Part shown: one piece after another, positions 27,634 through 36,906 of the stretch
Position numbering within the stretch: the first letter of the stretch is position 1
Layout of the letters: each line of letters begins with the position of its first letter
DNA from: Anammoximicrobium sp032229885
Lineage (GTDB): Bacteria; Planctomycetota; Planctomycetia; Pirellulales; Pirellulaceae
Direction of reading: 5' to 3'
Length of the DNA stretch: 49,522 bases
NCBI GenBank assembly: GCA_032229885.1
Contig: JAVYAJ010000128.1
Span: 1 to 49,522, forward strand
The notes under the pieces: generated by a model
What the model was told of the DNA's origin: nothing
Seen by the model: only the letters and a program-made list of their open reading frames with translations
The model's database searches: none
Program-made: the position numbers and the translations under genes

Positions 27634-27801
27634 CTTCTTTGGACTCCTTGATTGAGTGAAAAATGGGCGGACGTGTTGCTAAATCCGATTCGCGCTCGCG
27701 CGACAAATCGTTGAACCGTCTGTCAGTGTGGCCGAAAAAGATGCCTTGCGGCAGCAAGAGCAATTGCTGGGCCAAAGAATTGGGACGGTGGCGCAACGTG
27801 C

Positions 27802-27832
27802 GCTATAGTCACTACTTAAGCAATTTTGTCGA
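27802..27832 (-). promoter_or_regulatory. candidate groES-groEL promoter
   Basis: On the minus strand TCGACA (27827-27832) and GACTAT (27805-27810, 16-base spacer) or TATAGC (27802-27807, 19-base spacer) could form -35/-10 boxes. They are about 170 bases before the groES start. This is a weak match. Confidence 0.25.
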
Positions 27833-27833
27833 T

Positions 27834-28343
27834 ATGCGAGCGAACGACGTTCCGGGCGACAGATCAAGGAGTTGAATTCCAGCCTGTCATTTTGACAGAA
27901 CCTGTTGCAACACGCGGCGCGCCTAGCCACAATGGATGGTCCGTCGGCCGCAGTCCATGGCCCTGCTACGCGGCCTTGGCCACTTCGGTTGCAGACGCCT
28001 TGTCACGCCAGCCGCAGAGTCTCACGGCCAGGGCATTAGGACTCGAGACCTCGCGCCCGGATCGCTGTGCCGACAAAGCCACGCCCCGCCACCCACCGGC
28101 TTGTTGCAGCTTGCCGGTGGCGCGGGTTCGTCGCTACCGAGGCTGGCGATTGCCGCAGGCGTCCGCGCTGGGGACGCACGGCAGGCAAGCGCCGTGCCGT
28201 GACAGCCGGGTCGTGTCAGCCGTGTCGTGTCAGCCGTGTCGTGTCAGCCGTGTCGTGACGGGGGCCCATGATGACGGCCCGTGACGGCGGCCCGTGAACC
28301 GGAGTCTGATCACAACTGAGGTCACTGAGGGAGTCAAACGCGA
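27834..28343. other. intergenic region between divergent genes, hairpin and tandem repeats
   Basis: No gene is supported. A hairpin CCACCGGC (28093-28100) / GCCGGTGG (28113-28120) and a 14-base tandem repeat (28196-28260) lie in the part nearest the gene at 28344. Confidence 0.5.
28196..28260 (+). repeat. 14-base tandem repeat
   Basis: The unit GTCGTGTCAGCCGT occurs three times exactly (28210-28251), with degenerate copies on either side. The flanking bases continue in a related pattern (GACGGCCCGT, GACGGCGGCCCGT). It ends about 85 bases upstream of the ATG at 28344. Confidence 0.8.
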
Positions 28344-29291
28344 ATGCCCATCAAGGTCACGTGTAGCTGCGGCCAGCAGTTTCTCGCTAAGGACGAGTTG
28401 GCGGGGAAAAAAGTGCAATGCCCCAAATGTCGATCAATTTTGACGGTCGGCGCCGCAGCCGGAGTCGGCGCCGGCAGCCCCCCCTCGTCGGCCGTGGCAA
28501 CGCTGCTGGACGAAGTTGGTTTTCGCGTGGAATCGGAGAAGGAAGAGATCCCGCGCTGTCCCGCGTGCAACGAACCGATCGAACACAACTCGCTCTTGTG
28601 CATCCAGTGTGGCTACAACCTCGAGACGGGCAAGTTTATTCGCGGCGCCGGAGGAGCGGGAGCGCGCACCCGCCGCAAGCTCGAGGGCCACGAAGCGGCG
28701 GCCGAGATGTTGCTCAGGAAGGCCGAAAACACGATCGAACAGGACCGAGACGAAGAGCGGAAGATCCGTACCCAGGGAATGCCGCTGTGGATGCTGGTCA
28801 CCCTGTTGTCGATCGTCGCCACGTTTACGATCGGCATGTCTGTACTGCCCGCGGACCAGGCGTTCATGATCTCTGGTTACGTCTGGGTCTGCGTCTGCGG
28901 CGGACTCGCGGTCGTGTACTGGTTTCGAATGGTCTACGTCGCCTTCCAGGAAAGCCCGAAGCAGGGACTGTTGTTCGAGTTCGTCCCGTTTTATGCCGTG
29001 TACTACGTTTCGCAGCGGTGGGCGACTTGCGGTAAACTGTTTCTCACCCACGTGATCTTGCTGCTGCTCGCCCCCATCGGTCTGGCCCTCATCTCAATCG
29101 CCCCTAGCATGAAGCCGTCGCAGCAGGAACGCGAGGTCGGCGCGTCGCCCCACTCGCAATTCAACACGGCAGTGGCCACAGCCGGCTCGCTTCGATCCGA
29201 CCCCATGCCTCGGTCCTTCGGCGTGCGGGACAACGGTTCGACGAAACATTCGGTTCCGACAGACGGCTGCCATGATTGGCCGCGCGCATGA
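28344..29291 (+). CDS. zinc-ribbon membrane protein, unknown function
   Basis: This is a 315-residue protein. It begins with a zinc-ribbon-like module (CSCGQQF, then CPKCRSIL, residues 7-29), common at the N-terminus of planctomycete proteins. A second zinc-ribbon (CPACNEPIEH...CIQCGYNLETG) follows at about residues 72-96. After a charged helix there are three likely membrane segments (about 150-170, 178-198, 240-262). The C-terminal 50 residues are polar. The two Cys clusters and the membrane part suggest a cytoplasmic sensing or assembly head on an integral membrane protein; this is inference. GAGGGAG precedes the ATG. Confidence 0.85.
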   Translation: MPIKVTCSCGQQFLAKDELAGKKVQCPKCRSILTVGAAAGVGAGSPPSSAVATLLDEVGFRVESEKEEIPRCPACNEPIEHNSLLCIQCGYNLETGKFIRGAGGAGARTRRKLEGHEAAAEMLLRKAENTIEQDRDEERKIRTQGMPLWMLVTLLSIVATFTIGMSVLPADQAFMISGYVWVCVCGGLAVVYWFRMVYVAFQESPKQGLLFEFVPFYAVYYVSQRWATCGKLFLTHVILLLLAPIGLALISIAPSMKPSQQEREVGASPHSQFNTAVATAGSLRSDPMPRSFGVRDNGSTKHSVPTDGCHDWPRA

Positions 29292-29624
29292 ATGAGGGGC
29301 AGCAAACCGCATGGGCTGGCGCCAGCCGCGAATAACCGCGGGATCCGCCCGTGGCCGACGAGCGAGACACGGCGGACTTTTGCCGCGGCTTGTTCCAAAA
29401 TCTGTTGAATGCTACGACGTCAAACGATAAAATTAAAAAATTGGGCTGGTGTCGTTCGACGAGCGACCGTCGCGCGCGGACCTGATTGCCGCGATGGTCA
29501 AATCGGTGAAGGACGCTGCATCGAAGTCGCGCTGGATAGGTCGGAACATCCGATCGCAGCCTGTGCCGCGGCTCGCCTATCCACGCGGCATGGCGCCTCG
29601 GCGCCGACCGGTCAGGAGTACGTC
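29292..29624. other. intergenic region with 14-base palindrome
   Basis: The palindrome GGCTGGCGCCAGCC lies at 29314-29327, shortly after the stop of the zinc-ribbon gene. The frame at 29409-29624 is open in continuity with the next gene but has no start signal. No other feature was seen. Confidence 0.5.
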
Positions 29625-30476
29625 ATGAACGCCCATTCCATCCTACTGGCCACCATCGTCGCAACCACGGTCGCTGCGCAGGTTGCTGCGCAGCAGAATA
29701 TCGCGGTCCAACTGCCTACGTTCCACGTCACGACGGCTCGGACAACCGTCAGTGTGCCGGACGGAGGCAGCGCCCTGCTGGGCGGCGTCAGCCGCGCCCG
29801 CGAGGGCGCCGTCAGCCGCGGCGTCCCGCTGCTGGGCAAGTTGCCGGGCGCAGGTCGACCGTTCAAGAATCGCGCCATCGGACGTGACGTGGATGTGTCC
29901 CAGATGTCCGTCACGGCGCGAATCATCGACCTGGAAGAAGAAGAGCTCCGGCAGACCGGCGTGTCGGCTCAGACACTGATGCAAACGCGGGAGGCGACCA
30001 ATTTGGCCGGCGCATCTACCGCGCTGGCTCCGCCGTCGCGCCGGGACATCTCGTCTCACGCGCGGGCCGGCGTTACCGCTGCGCGGGCCGGAATCAACTC
30101 GGCCGTGGCCGACCGGGCGGACTTTATCGCCCGCCATATCGGGCGATGGCCGATGGACGCTGCGGACGACAACACGATCCCGCGCGGTATGGTGGATCGC
30201 CATGACGGGTCCCGAAACGTGGCCCCCATTCTGGCCTCGGTCGCCGAGGTGCAACAACAGAACGAAGCGGCCCGACAACAGCGTCTGTCCGAAGCGCACG
30301 AGTTCTATGCGCAGGGGCGGCAGGCGGAATCTGTCGGCAAGGCAGGCGTCGCAAAGATCTGGTATCAGATGGCCGCCCGCCGGGCCGAAGGCGAATTGCT
30401 ACACGACGTTTCTCGGCGTTTGACAGCCCTCGAAGGATCGGCTGCCGACAACCAAGACAGATTGGCGGGCCGTTAG
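29625..30476 (+). CDS. exported protein with secretin signature but no pore domain
   Basis: This 283-residue protein has a signal peptide (SILLATIVATTVAAQVAAQ). Directly after it comes a secretin-family signature: TTVSVPDGGSALLGGV, then RGVPLLGKLPGAGRPFKNR. In true secretins (type II/III secretion, type IV pilus) this block is the last part of the outer-membrane ring domain and sits near the C-terminus of proteins several times larger. Here it is at the N-terminus with no N-domains or full beta-barrel, and is followed by an Ala/Arg-rich helical region (about 120-280) ending in a TPR-like helix pair (AHEFYAQGRQAESVGKAGVA). AGGAG lies seven bases before ATG 29625. The function is unknown. Confidence 0.8.
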   Translation: MNAHSILLATIVATTVAAQVAAQQNIAVQLPTFHVTTARTTVSVPDGGSALLGGVSRAREGAVSRGVPLLGKLPGAGRPFKNRAIGRDVDVSQMSVTARIIDLEEEELRQTGVSAQTLMQTREATNLAGASTALAPPSRRDISSHARAGVTAARAGINSAVADRADFIARHIGRWPMDAADDNTIPRGMVDRHDGSRNVAPILASVAEVQQQNEAARQQRLSEAHEFYAQGRQAESVGKAGVAKIWYQMAARRAEGELLHDVSRRLTALEGSAADNQDRLAGR

Positions 30477-31252
30477 CAGCCCGCGGCGCGCCAGATGCTT
30501 GTCGAATGCCTTGCCGGATGCCGTCGTGACATTGGCGCCCGATGCGCGCGGCGCGCTGGCCATTGGCAGAACCGACGCCCAGGGACGCTTTGTACTACTA
30601 ACCTCAAACATCGTGAAAGTTTTGACAACGTTTTCAGGCAGCGACAGCGTTAAGTTGTTGAAGGATTACATCTTGTGCTTGCAGTAGCTCTGTGTTCTCT
30701 GCGTCTCTGCGTTTCATCGACGTCCGTGCGCGGGCGAACTGGCCGGGCTACAGGAAAATACGTTTTGGAAACGCAGAGACGCTGAGGACGCTGAGATTTC
30801 GGCGCGCGCGTCGTAGCCGGGAGAGACGTGACAGACGAATCACGGCGGATGGACACGGATAGCGGGGATGAAGAAAAACGGTTAGACGCGATGTCTTTAT
30901 TCGTGTGATTCATGGTCCACCTCAATATTTCTCGGCCCTTGTTTGGTTGCGGCTGCGGGCCGCGCTAGGTTCCTCTGCGTCGCTGCGGTTCCATATCATG
31001 TCTTCAGATAGCCCCGCCTCGTCGCCCGCCTAAAGACGCATCTCGGGCGCTTCGACTAAATTGGCCTGCCGCGAGTTCCGACGCTTGGCGTGGAGTGGCA
31101 AGTGCCGACGAAGACGCGTGAGAAAGTCAGGCGGTAGTCAGGATGAAGCCTGTTGGGATGCACGGCCGCTTTACCGAACTCGCGGATCCGTGGCGGCGCA
31201 TGATCGTCTCAACGCCTTCTTCACGGCGGTCAACCGGACCGAGTCTGAGAGT
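30477..31252. other. intergenic region with degenerate repeats
   Basis: No gene is supported. An imperfect inverted repeat is described separately (30697-30786). Around 30830-30920 and 30960-30995 are fragments of the type CGGATGGACACGGATA and CCTCTGCGTCGCTGCGGTT, which look like worn copies of dispersed repeats seen in many environmental genomes. Confidence 0.45.
30697..30786. repeat. imperfect inverted repeat, 19-base arms
   Basis: CTCTGCGTCTCTGCGTTTC (30697-30715) is matched on the opposite strand by GAAACGCAGAGACGCTGAG (30768-30786), with one mismatch. A related fragment lies near 30972. It could be the ends of a small non-autonomous element or a transcribed hairpin. Confidence 0.55.
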
Positions 31253-33331
31253 TCACGGTTCGCAACTCGCCACGCGGATCTCGCCGAGTTCCTCACTGGC
31301 GACCACCGCCTCGCCCCCGTCGAACGCAAAACGCACGGCCGGCCGCGCGGCGCCGCGATACGGGTACAGCAGCGTCGCGGAACGCCAGGGAAGCGTGGTT
31401 CGCAGGGACAGCGACAGGGCGGGGGCGGGTTCGATCTTGTTGTAGCTGTCCGAGTACCAGCCGCGCCGAGGATCCTCCTGGCCGCACTCGATGCGCACAT
31501 CCGCGAACGGAGCGGTGGGCGAAGCGACCAGTAGCAGATTGGCGTCGTCGAATGTCGTCCATGCCGTGGCGCCGCTGGCATGCAGTTTGCCCGGCGCAAA
31601 CTGGAAACGCGATTCGATCTGGCGCTCGCCTGCGCCTGCGACCGTGTCGAACACGACCCAGCAACGCTGCCGGACGAACACGACCTCGCGGCGATGGGTG
31701 ACGGCGATCGCGTTGTCCGGACCGTAGCCCAGATCGTACTGGCCCGCGGCGCGAACTTCGTCATCGGTCACTCGCCACCCCAGGTCCAGCGGTTGTTTCG
31801 CAATCCACGTCTCGCGATGGGCGGCGCTGTGCTGGCCCTGACCATCGACCAGGATCGTGGAATGGGCGGCCGTGCTGCGCAGATAACGGTAGTACGACCG
31901 GGCCGACGTATCGTACAAATGGCGGCCGGGGTCCACCAGAAAATTCCGGCCATACGCGAACAGCCAAAAGCCGAGTTTGTCCTCGTGCTGGTGCGCGCGT
32001 CCGTAGGGGCCGGCGTCGAAAGCCAAGTACAGGTCGCCCAGGTCTTGGCGTTGCCTCAACAGCGCGACGCCCGCATACGGAAACACCTCGGGGCCCAATT
32101 GCGCAGGCGACGAGACGAGGTCCCCCAGCCCCAGGTCGATAGCATGTTGGACATAGTTGCCCGGCGTGCCGGGATCCGAATCACTGAACGCTACTTGCTT
32201 GCTGCCGTCGGGAACCGCGGTCTGTTGGACGTAGTGCATCATCTGGGCCAGGATTTGTCGCGTTTGCGGATCCAAGTCGCGCCCCAGTACGCGCAGCCAG
32301 CGCGCGGCATTGAGCAGGTTGCCGACCACCACGCGGTGATAATGCGGAGTCAACTCGTCCTGGACCCCGTCAGGCAACACCTGTTCGGCCACTTGTCTCC
32401 CCATCGCCGTTGCGCAGTAATCCGCCAGCCGATCACGGTCCCGCAGGACCGGAAAAATCCCCAGGCAATGCAGGATGGCCTGCAATCCGATGGTGGGCCA
32501 GTTTCCCGAATGGCCGTTGGTTACGATCTCGAGATACGCCAACTGGTCGTGCAGGGACTTGAGCACGCGGATCAGTTCGCTCGGCGTGACTTGGTCGTGG
32601 GCCACCAGCGACGCGAGGGTCTCGCACCACAACTCGCAGTGAATCGCCGTATTCAGATACGATCCCCAGACATAGGACGAGCCCGCGAAGCAACGATCCA
32701 AGTCGCACTTGGCGATCCAATCCAAGATCAACTCGACGGCCTTGTGGGAATACCGCGGATCGCTGGTCGTCAGGTAGGTTTGCGTCAACGGCTTCAGGAA
32801 CGAAAACCGATTCAGGTCGTGCCCCCAGTGGGCCGTGCCGGGGTTGAAATCCCAGTTGATGTCGGCGGGCAACTCGTGCTTTTCGCCGTAAAAACTGAAT
32901 CGGTGTTGTAACGCGTCATCGGCCGTCGCGACGACGTCGGGGGCGATGGCGATCTTGCCGCTCGTCGATCGACCGGCGCGGCAGGCTTGCCATACCGCCT
33001 CGGACGCCTTGACCGGATCCGCGGCCCGACGGGCCTCGGCCAACCCGGGGATGCGCCGTTCATCGAGCAGGTCCAAGGTTCGGAGGGTGAACTCGCCTTC
33101 CTCCAAGCCCCGTTCATCGAACGAGCCCAGCACGGCAAACACGCCCGCCCGGTCGAGTTTGCTCAGCCGCGCCAGATCGGCCCGCGACAACCGAGGCCGC
33201 GCGGTCCCAGACGCGTCCGCCTTCGCCACGGTCTGGGATCCCGCATCGGCCGCCCGCAGCGCAGGCGGCTCGGTGGCACACACCCACAAGGGGCACAAAG
33301 TGGCCAGCGCGTGAATCATGCCAAACCTCAT
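31253..33331 (-). CDS. heparinase II/III-like polysaccharide lyase, secreted
   Basis: This 692-residue protein has a signal peptide (MIHALATLCPLWVCA). Residues about 90-390 form an alpha-helical toroid: INWDFNPGTAHWGHDLNRF, NGHSGNWPTIGLQAIL and DELTPHYHRVVVGNLLNA, with Tyr and His residues typical of alginate lyase/heparinase folds. The C-terminal beta-sandwich carries the heparinase II/III signature GRAHQHEDKLGFWLFAYGRN, then LVDPGRHLYD. Enzymes of this family cleave uronic-acid polysaccharides by beta-elimination; the substrate is unknown. GGAGGG precedes ATG 33329-33331. The antisense open frame is a shadow. Confidence 0.9.
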   Translation of the reverse strand: MRFGMIHALATLCPLWVCATEPPALRAADAGSQTVAKADASGTARPRLSRADLARLSKLDRAGVFAVLGSFDERGLEEGEFTLRTLDLLDERRIPGLAEARRAADPVKASEAVWQACRAGRSTSGKIAIAPDVVATADDALQHRFSFYGEKHELPADINWDFNPGTAHWGHDLNRFSFLKPLTQTYLTTSDPRYSHKAVELILDWIAKCDLDRCFAGSSYVWGSYLNTAIHCELWCETLASLVAHDQVTPSELIRVLKSLHDQLAYLEIVTNGHSGNWPTIGLQAILHCLGIFPVLRDRDRLADYCATAMGRQVAEQVLPDGVQDELTPHYHRVVVGNLLNAARWLRVLGRDLDPQTRQILAQMMHYVQQTAVPDGSKQVAFSDSDPGTPGNYVQHAIDLGLGDLVSSPAQLGPEVFPYAGVALLRQRQDLGDLYLAFDAGPYGRAHQHEDKLGFWLFAYGRNFLVDPGRHLYDTSARSYYRYLRSTAAHSTILVDGQGQHSAAHRETWIAKQPLDLGWRVTDDEVRAAGQYDLGYGPDNAIAVTHRREVVFVRQRCWVVFDTVAGAGERQIESRFQFAPGKLHASGATAWTTFDDANLLLVASPTAPFADVRIECGQEDPRRGWYSDSYNKIEPAPALSLSLRTTLPWRSATLLYPYRGAARPAVRFAFDGGEAVVASEELGEIRVASCEP

Positions 33332-33498
33332 CGTCAACCCTCCATCGAGAACGCTCCGCGGTCGCCCACGACCGGTGGCATGCGGCTTACGCCTCGTATC
33401 GTCGCCGCCCATTTTGTGCCAGTCGACACTTGTTGCCAACTGGTCAAGCTTCCGCAGCGGGTCACCTTCGATCGGTCACGCGACGACATCGTAGTAGC

Positions 33499-33580
33499 AG
33501 GTCCAGATATTCAAGAATCCCACAACAGGTTGTGGCGCGAGCGATCGCGCTTGCACAGCATGTTGTCGGTAGAGGCAACG
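33499..33580 (+). mobile_element. MITE-like dispersed repeat, copy D (degenerate)
   Basis: It aligns with copy A (16629-16733) over about 80 bases in the same orientation: GTCCAGATATTCAAGAATCC, the hairpin CCACAAC-AG-GTTGTGG, a central GAGCGATCGCGC and a second CACAGCATGTTGTC arm. The outer inverted repeats are eroded. Confidence 0.55.
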
Positions 33581-33749
33581 TTTCCGACGGATTCAGAGGG
33601 TTCGCGACTTAAAATAGCACAGATGCGCATTATTTTCTGATTGGCGCGATTTTAACGAAAGTTCGGCTTGCGCAGCATCCGATCAACTTATCAGGGGAAA
33701 TCTGGGTCGATGAGGGGGGGCACTCTCAAGCGAACCAAGGGAATCGCCC

Positions 33750-35135
33750 ATGAGATTCATTCTGCGCACACTACAAGCAAGCGTCTTTGCGGGGCTGACT
33801 GTCGCCATGGCCGTGACAGCTAACGGACAGGCCAGCGCCGCTCGTCCGGTGGCGAGCGGATCCGCGATGATGTCGTCGAGACCGATGGCGGGTGGAGCGG
33901 CATCTGCGGTCCGTGATTCCCGCGAGATCTCGTCGCGAATGGCTCGGCGACTTGCGGGTCCGGGGGCTCGGACGGTCACGGTGGAAGACGTGGTCGAAGG
34001 CGGGGTCTATTTCGAGGATCCGGTCAGCGGAAAGCTGATTCTCGGCGAGGCGCCGCCTCGGGCGACAAACGCGGCGCCTGCTGAATCGCCTCGCGCAGCC
34101 ACTCGCGCCGCGGCCAGCCCGTCCGTCGGAAGACCGGTCGCGGGGCCCACGCGAATGACGTCCGAGACGACGAGCCGACTGGCGACGCGCTCGGCCGCGC
34201 CGCCGACGGTTCCGCCTCCGGCCGCGATCGAAGACGTGACGATGGACGGTTTCGACTTCGGCGAGGCCAGTTTTGACGACGATGTTTGCTACGATGGCAG
34301 TTGTGGACACTGTGCGGATTGTCTGGCGCCTTGCGGCCTGTTTTTTCCGGCCGGGAATCTCGAGTTGTCTGCCGGCGTCCAGGGGTTCACGGGCCCCGCC
34401 AACTGGCAGGCCGCGGGCGGCAGTTTTGGGTTTTACGAAGGTTTGAATTGGGGCATGCCGCTTCCGCTGTTCGGTGGACTCGGCGCCCAAGCCGGGTTTC
34501 GGGCAACGCAGAGCAACCTATCCGGTTCCGCGGTCTCGGACGCGACGCGGCGGCAGGCCTTTGTCACGGCGGGGTTGTTCCGGCGAGTCGACGTAGGCTT
34601 GCAAGGCGGTGTCGTGATCGACTGGTTGTCCGACGGTTGGCACCGTAATCTGGATCTGGTCAACGTCCGCATGGAGTTGAGTTGGATGATAGACGGCACG
34701 CACGAGTTGGGGTTCTGGGGCGCCGCCGGGACGAAAAACTCACAGGACTTGGCGCCCGTAGAGCCAGTTGTTATTGGCCCGTGGGAGACGACCGATCTGT
34801 ACGCATTTTTCTACCGCTACAATTTTGGAGATTGTCAGCAGGGAGACGCGCGTCTGTTTGCCGGTTGGTCTGGTCAGGGCGACGGGTTGATCGGGGCAGA
34901 TGTGCGTTTGCCGCTGAGCATGACCTGGGCGATGGAAACGAACGTCGCCTATTTGATTCCCAGCGAGGGTAGCGGGACTGGGTTTGGCGCGGGCCATGTC
35001 CAGGAATCGTGGAACATCGCCGCCGGGTTGGTCTGGCAACCCGGTCGGCGTCTGGGCCGCGGGGATTCGTACTATCGCCCGCTGTTCCGTGTCGCCGACA
35101 ACGGGACGTTTATGATGGATCGCGTCTCGCCATAA
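33750..35135 (+). CDS. secreted DUF6666-like planctomycete protein
   Basis: This is a 461-residue protein. A signal peptide (FAGLTVAMAVTANGQASA) is followed by a Ser/Ala/Arg-rich low-complexity region to about residue 165. A short Cys-rich stretch (CYDGSCGHCADCLAPCGLFF, about 181-200) precedes a large beta-rich domain: AGVQGFTGPANW, FGFYEGLNWG, GLGAQAGFRATQSNLSGS, RRQAFVTAGLFRR and GLQGGVVIDWL. This pattern matches a planctomycete family that I believe is DUF6666; it looks like an outer-membrane-type beta-barrel, but that is inference. It ends before a strong terminator at 35175. AAGGGA precedes the ATG. Confidence 0.85.
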   Translation: MRFILRTLQASVFAGLTVAMAVTANGQASAARPVASGSAMMSSRPMAGGAASAVRDSREISSRMARRLAGPGARTVTVEDVVEGGVYFEDPVSGKLILGEAPPRATNAAPAESPRAATRAAASPSVGRPVAGPTRMTSETTSRLATRSAAPPTVPPPAAIEDVTMDGFDFGEASFDDDVCYDGSCGHCADCLAPCGLFFPAGNLELSAGVQGFTGPANWQAAGGSFGFYEGLNWGMPLPLFGGLGAQAGFRATQSNLSGSAVSDATRRQAFVTAGLFRRVDVGLQGGVVIDWLSDGWHRNLDLVNVRMELSWMIDGTHELGFWGAAGTKNSQDLAPVEPVVIGPWETTDLYAFFYRYNFGDCQQGDARLFAGWSGQGDGLIGADVRLPLSMTWAMETNVAYLIPSEGSGTGFGAGHVQESWNIAAGLVWQPGRRLGRGDSYYRPLFRVADNGTFMMDRVSP

Positions 35136-35174
35136 CGAACCTCGCAAGGGTCCCAATCCGTGGCGCTCTGGGCG

Positions 35175-35246
35175 AAAGGCGGGTTTTCACCGGCCCGACG
35201 GCAAGCTGTCGGGCGACGGGTGAGAGCCCGCCTTGTTTTATTTTTC
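35175..35246 (+). terminator. strong intrinsic terminator, nested stems
   Basis: AAGGCGGG (35176-35183) pairs with CCCGCCTT (35227-35234), with an inner stem CCCGAC/GTCGGG, and is followed by TGTTTTATTTTT. It lies 40 bases after the DUF6666-like gene stop. The long stem with an internal hairpin could also be a stable 3' RNA end. Confidence 0.85.
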
Positions 35247-35624
35247 GCCTCGGGGGCGAAATGCCCTCGTATTGCGCAGACTTCAGTCCGTGGAAATTGC
35301 GTATTTCGAGCGATATTCCGCGAATTCCCCAACATTCATCAGAGGCGGGCGCAACGCAGGCTTTGCCAGCGGCCCGGGGTTCGGGGGATCCAGCGGCACT
35401 TGGCGTGAAGGGCATGTGGCGCCCGCTCAGGGTGCGGCGACACGCGGCAACTGGAACCTCGGCCGCAGGGCGACGCCGCCATCCTGGGCTTTGGCTCTCG
35501 GGCGCCCGTGGCCTACAATCCGAAAATGCGCGACTTGAAAGACTTCGGGCCGCCGCTGCGGCGTCTTGTGTAACGCATGCGCGGTTGCTCTCGCCTGTGC
35601 GCGGCAGATCGCCGCGACCGACTC
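35247..35624. other. intergenic region
   Basis: No gene, repeat or promoter could be supported. The frame upstream of the ArfB start is open but lacks a start signal. Confidence 0.4.
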
Positions 35625-36065
35625 ATGAATCCTCCGCCATCGATCGTCCTGGAAGTTGGATCCGCGATCCGCGTTCCCCTGACGGAATTCCGCTTTACGT
35701 TCGCCCGCAGCGGCGGTCCGGGCGGGCAGAACGTCAACAAGGTCAGCACGAAAGCCACGCTGCATTGGCCGGTGTCGTGTACGCCGAGCCTACCCGACGA
35801 CGTGCGCAACCGCTTGATGGCCCGGCACCGCCGCCAGGTGAATAAGCAGGGCGAGTTGGTCGTGCACAGCCAACGGTTCCGCGATCGCGAGCGGAATATC
35901 GAAGACTGTCTCGAGAAGCTGCAAGCCATGCTGGAGCGCGCAGCGCAGCGGCCAAAGCCTCGTAAAAAGACGCGTCCCACCGCCGCATCCCAGCGCCGCC
36001 GCCTGGATGACAAACGGGCTCGTTCCGAAACAAAATCGCGCCGCCGCGAGTTGCCCCACGAGTGA
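35625..36065 (+). CDS. arfB: peptide chain release factor-like protein ArfB (RF-1 domain)
   Basis: This 146-residue protein is a single RF-1 domain with the catalytic motif SGGPGGQNVNKVSTKATLHW (Gly-Gly-Gln). There is no stop-codon recognition domain. It ends in a basic C-terminal tail (RPKPRKKTRPTAASQRRR), the hallmark of ArfB (YaeJ), whose tail enters the empty mRNA channel of stalled ribosomes so that the GGQ loop can release the peptide. ATG 35625 is chosen because the domain starts just after it; no ribosome-binding site is evident. An alternative start at 35577 adds 16 non-conserved residues. Confidence 0.92.
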   Translation: MNPPPSIVLEVGSAIRVPLTEFRFTFARSGGPGGQNVNKVSTKATLHWPVSCTPSLPDDVRNRLMARHRRQVNKQGELVVHSQRFRDRERNIEDCLEKLQAMLERAAQRPKPRKKTRPTAASQRRRLDDKRARSETKSRRRELPHE

Positions 36066-36293
36066 TCGTAACGGGCGTTTTGCGCGGTACGGCCGGCAGC
36101 ACGCGGCAGGATGGCGCGTCCACCAACGGGGCGCCCGGCGCGTCGGCGCCGTACCAAGCTGTTTCGCGTGGACGAGTCGCGGGCGGGCCGAGTCGCGAGC
36201 CATCCTATGAGCCTGGTCGAGAGCTGGGCTGGCGCGGCCAAAAAGCCGGAAACTGCGGAGTTTAAACGGAATTGGTTTTGCAAGGCTGTTGCG

Positions 36294-36586
36294 CAGCACA
36301 AACGACCGGAATCATCTTGGCCGAAGGCCATCTTCAACATAGCCTGGAGCAACGCCCCAGGAAGCAAAGACGACAGCAACGGCGTCGGTCGTAGGCCATC
36401 ATCAACGCATCACCACGGCCCGCATGAATATGGCCTTCGGCCAAAAGAGGCTCGCGCGCGGCGCCAGTCCTGGGGCGTTGCCCCAGGCTACGGTGAGCGG
36501 AGGCCTTCGGCCAAACAGAATCAGCGCCTATCTGCGATTAAACGCGCAACAGTTGAAGCGGTAGTCGTTTAAGAAATTGACCGCGC
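36294..36586 (+). repeat. hairpin-rich dispersed repeat, copy 1
   Basis: This segment resembles 48862-49085 and the inverse of 49337-49510. Shared parts include CCGGAATC-TCTTGG-CCGAAGGCCATC, GGCCTTCGGCCAAAAGAGGC, GCGCGGCGCCAGTCCTGGGG, the hairpin CTGGGGC-GTT-GCCCCAG, and GGAGGCC-TCGGCC. Copy 1 has about 70 extra bases near 36340-36412. No coding potential was found. Confidence 0.75.
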
Positions 36587-36587
36587 C

Positions 36588-36675
36588 AGAGCTCGGCTCT
36601 ACCCACAATAGTATTGTGTGCGCGCGAACGCTAGCATCGCAACCGATCGTGGCGTCTTCGAATATTTGGACCGAC
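36588..36675 (-). mobile_element. MITE-like dispersed repeat, copy C
   Basis: Read on the minus strand it matches copy A: AAATATTCGAA, CCACGATCGGTTGCG, GCTAGCG and CACAATACTATTGTGGG. The ends are eroded. It directly follows hairpin-rich repeat copy 1. Confidence 0.6.
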
Positions 36676-36800
36676 TCGCAGTGAGTTGTCCAATCATAAT
36701 TTTCATGTTGTCGCCCTCGCCAGAGCACGGAATTTCCGCAGCTTGACAATCAAGGCTACGCCCAACATCAAGCCTTGACACCCCAGCAGGCTCCGGTGCG

Positions 36801-36838
36801 GTACGCCTTCGCCGTACGCCTTCGCCGTACGCTTCGCC
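36801..36838 (+). repeat. 13-base tandem repeat
   Basis: GTACGCCTTCGCC occurs twice in a row, followed by a third copy lacking one C. It lies about 70 bases after the stop of purC (which is on the minus strand), so it is in its 3' region. Confidence 0.7.
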
Positions 36839-36906
36839 GCGCGGGCGCAACTTCGACGGCGGAACCGACACGACACGGCTGCGCGACCTATCCCTCGAGG
36901 ACGCCC

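Larger units (their letters stand above)
36066..36906. other. intergenic region filled by repeats
   Basis: It contains a hairpin-rich repeat (36294-36586), MITE-like copy C (36588-36675) and a 13-base tandem repeat (36801-36838). No gene is supported. Confidence 0.6.

Noticed and set aside
27634..27900. CIRCE operator upstream of groES
   Set aside because: No TTAGCACTC-N9-GAGTGCTAA-like repeat is present.
28196..28260. CRISPR array
   Set aside because: Repeats are 14 bases and directly adjoining, with no spacers.
31580..32911. 443-codon open plus frame opposite the heparinase-like gene
   Set aside because: Shadow frame; no domain, no start signal.
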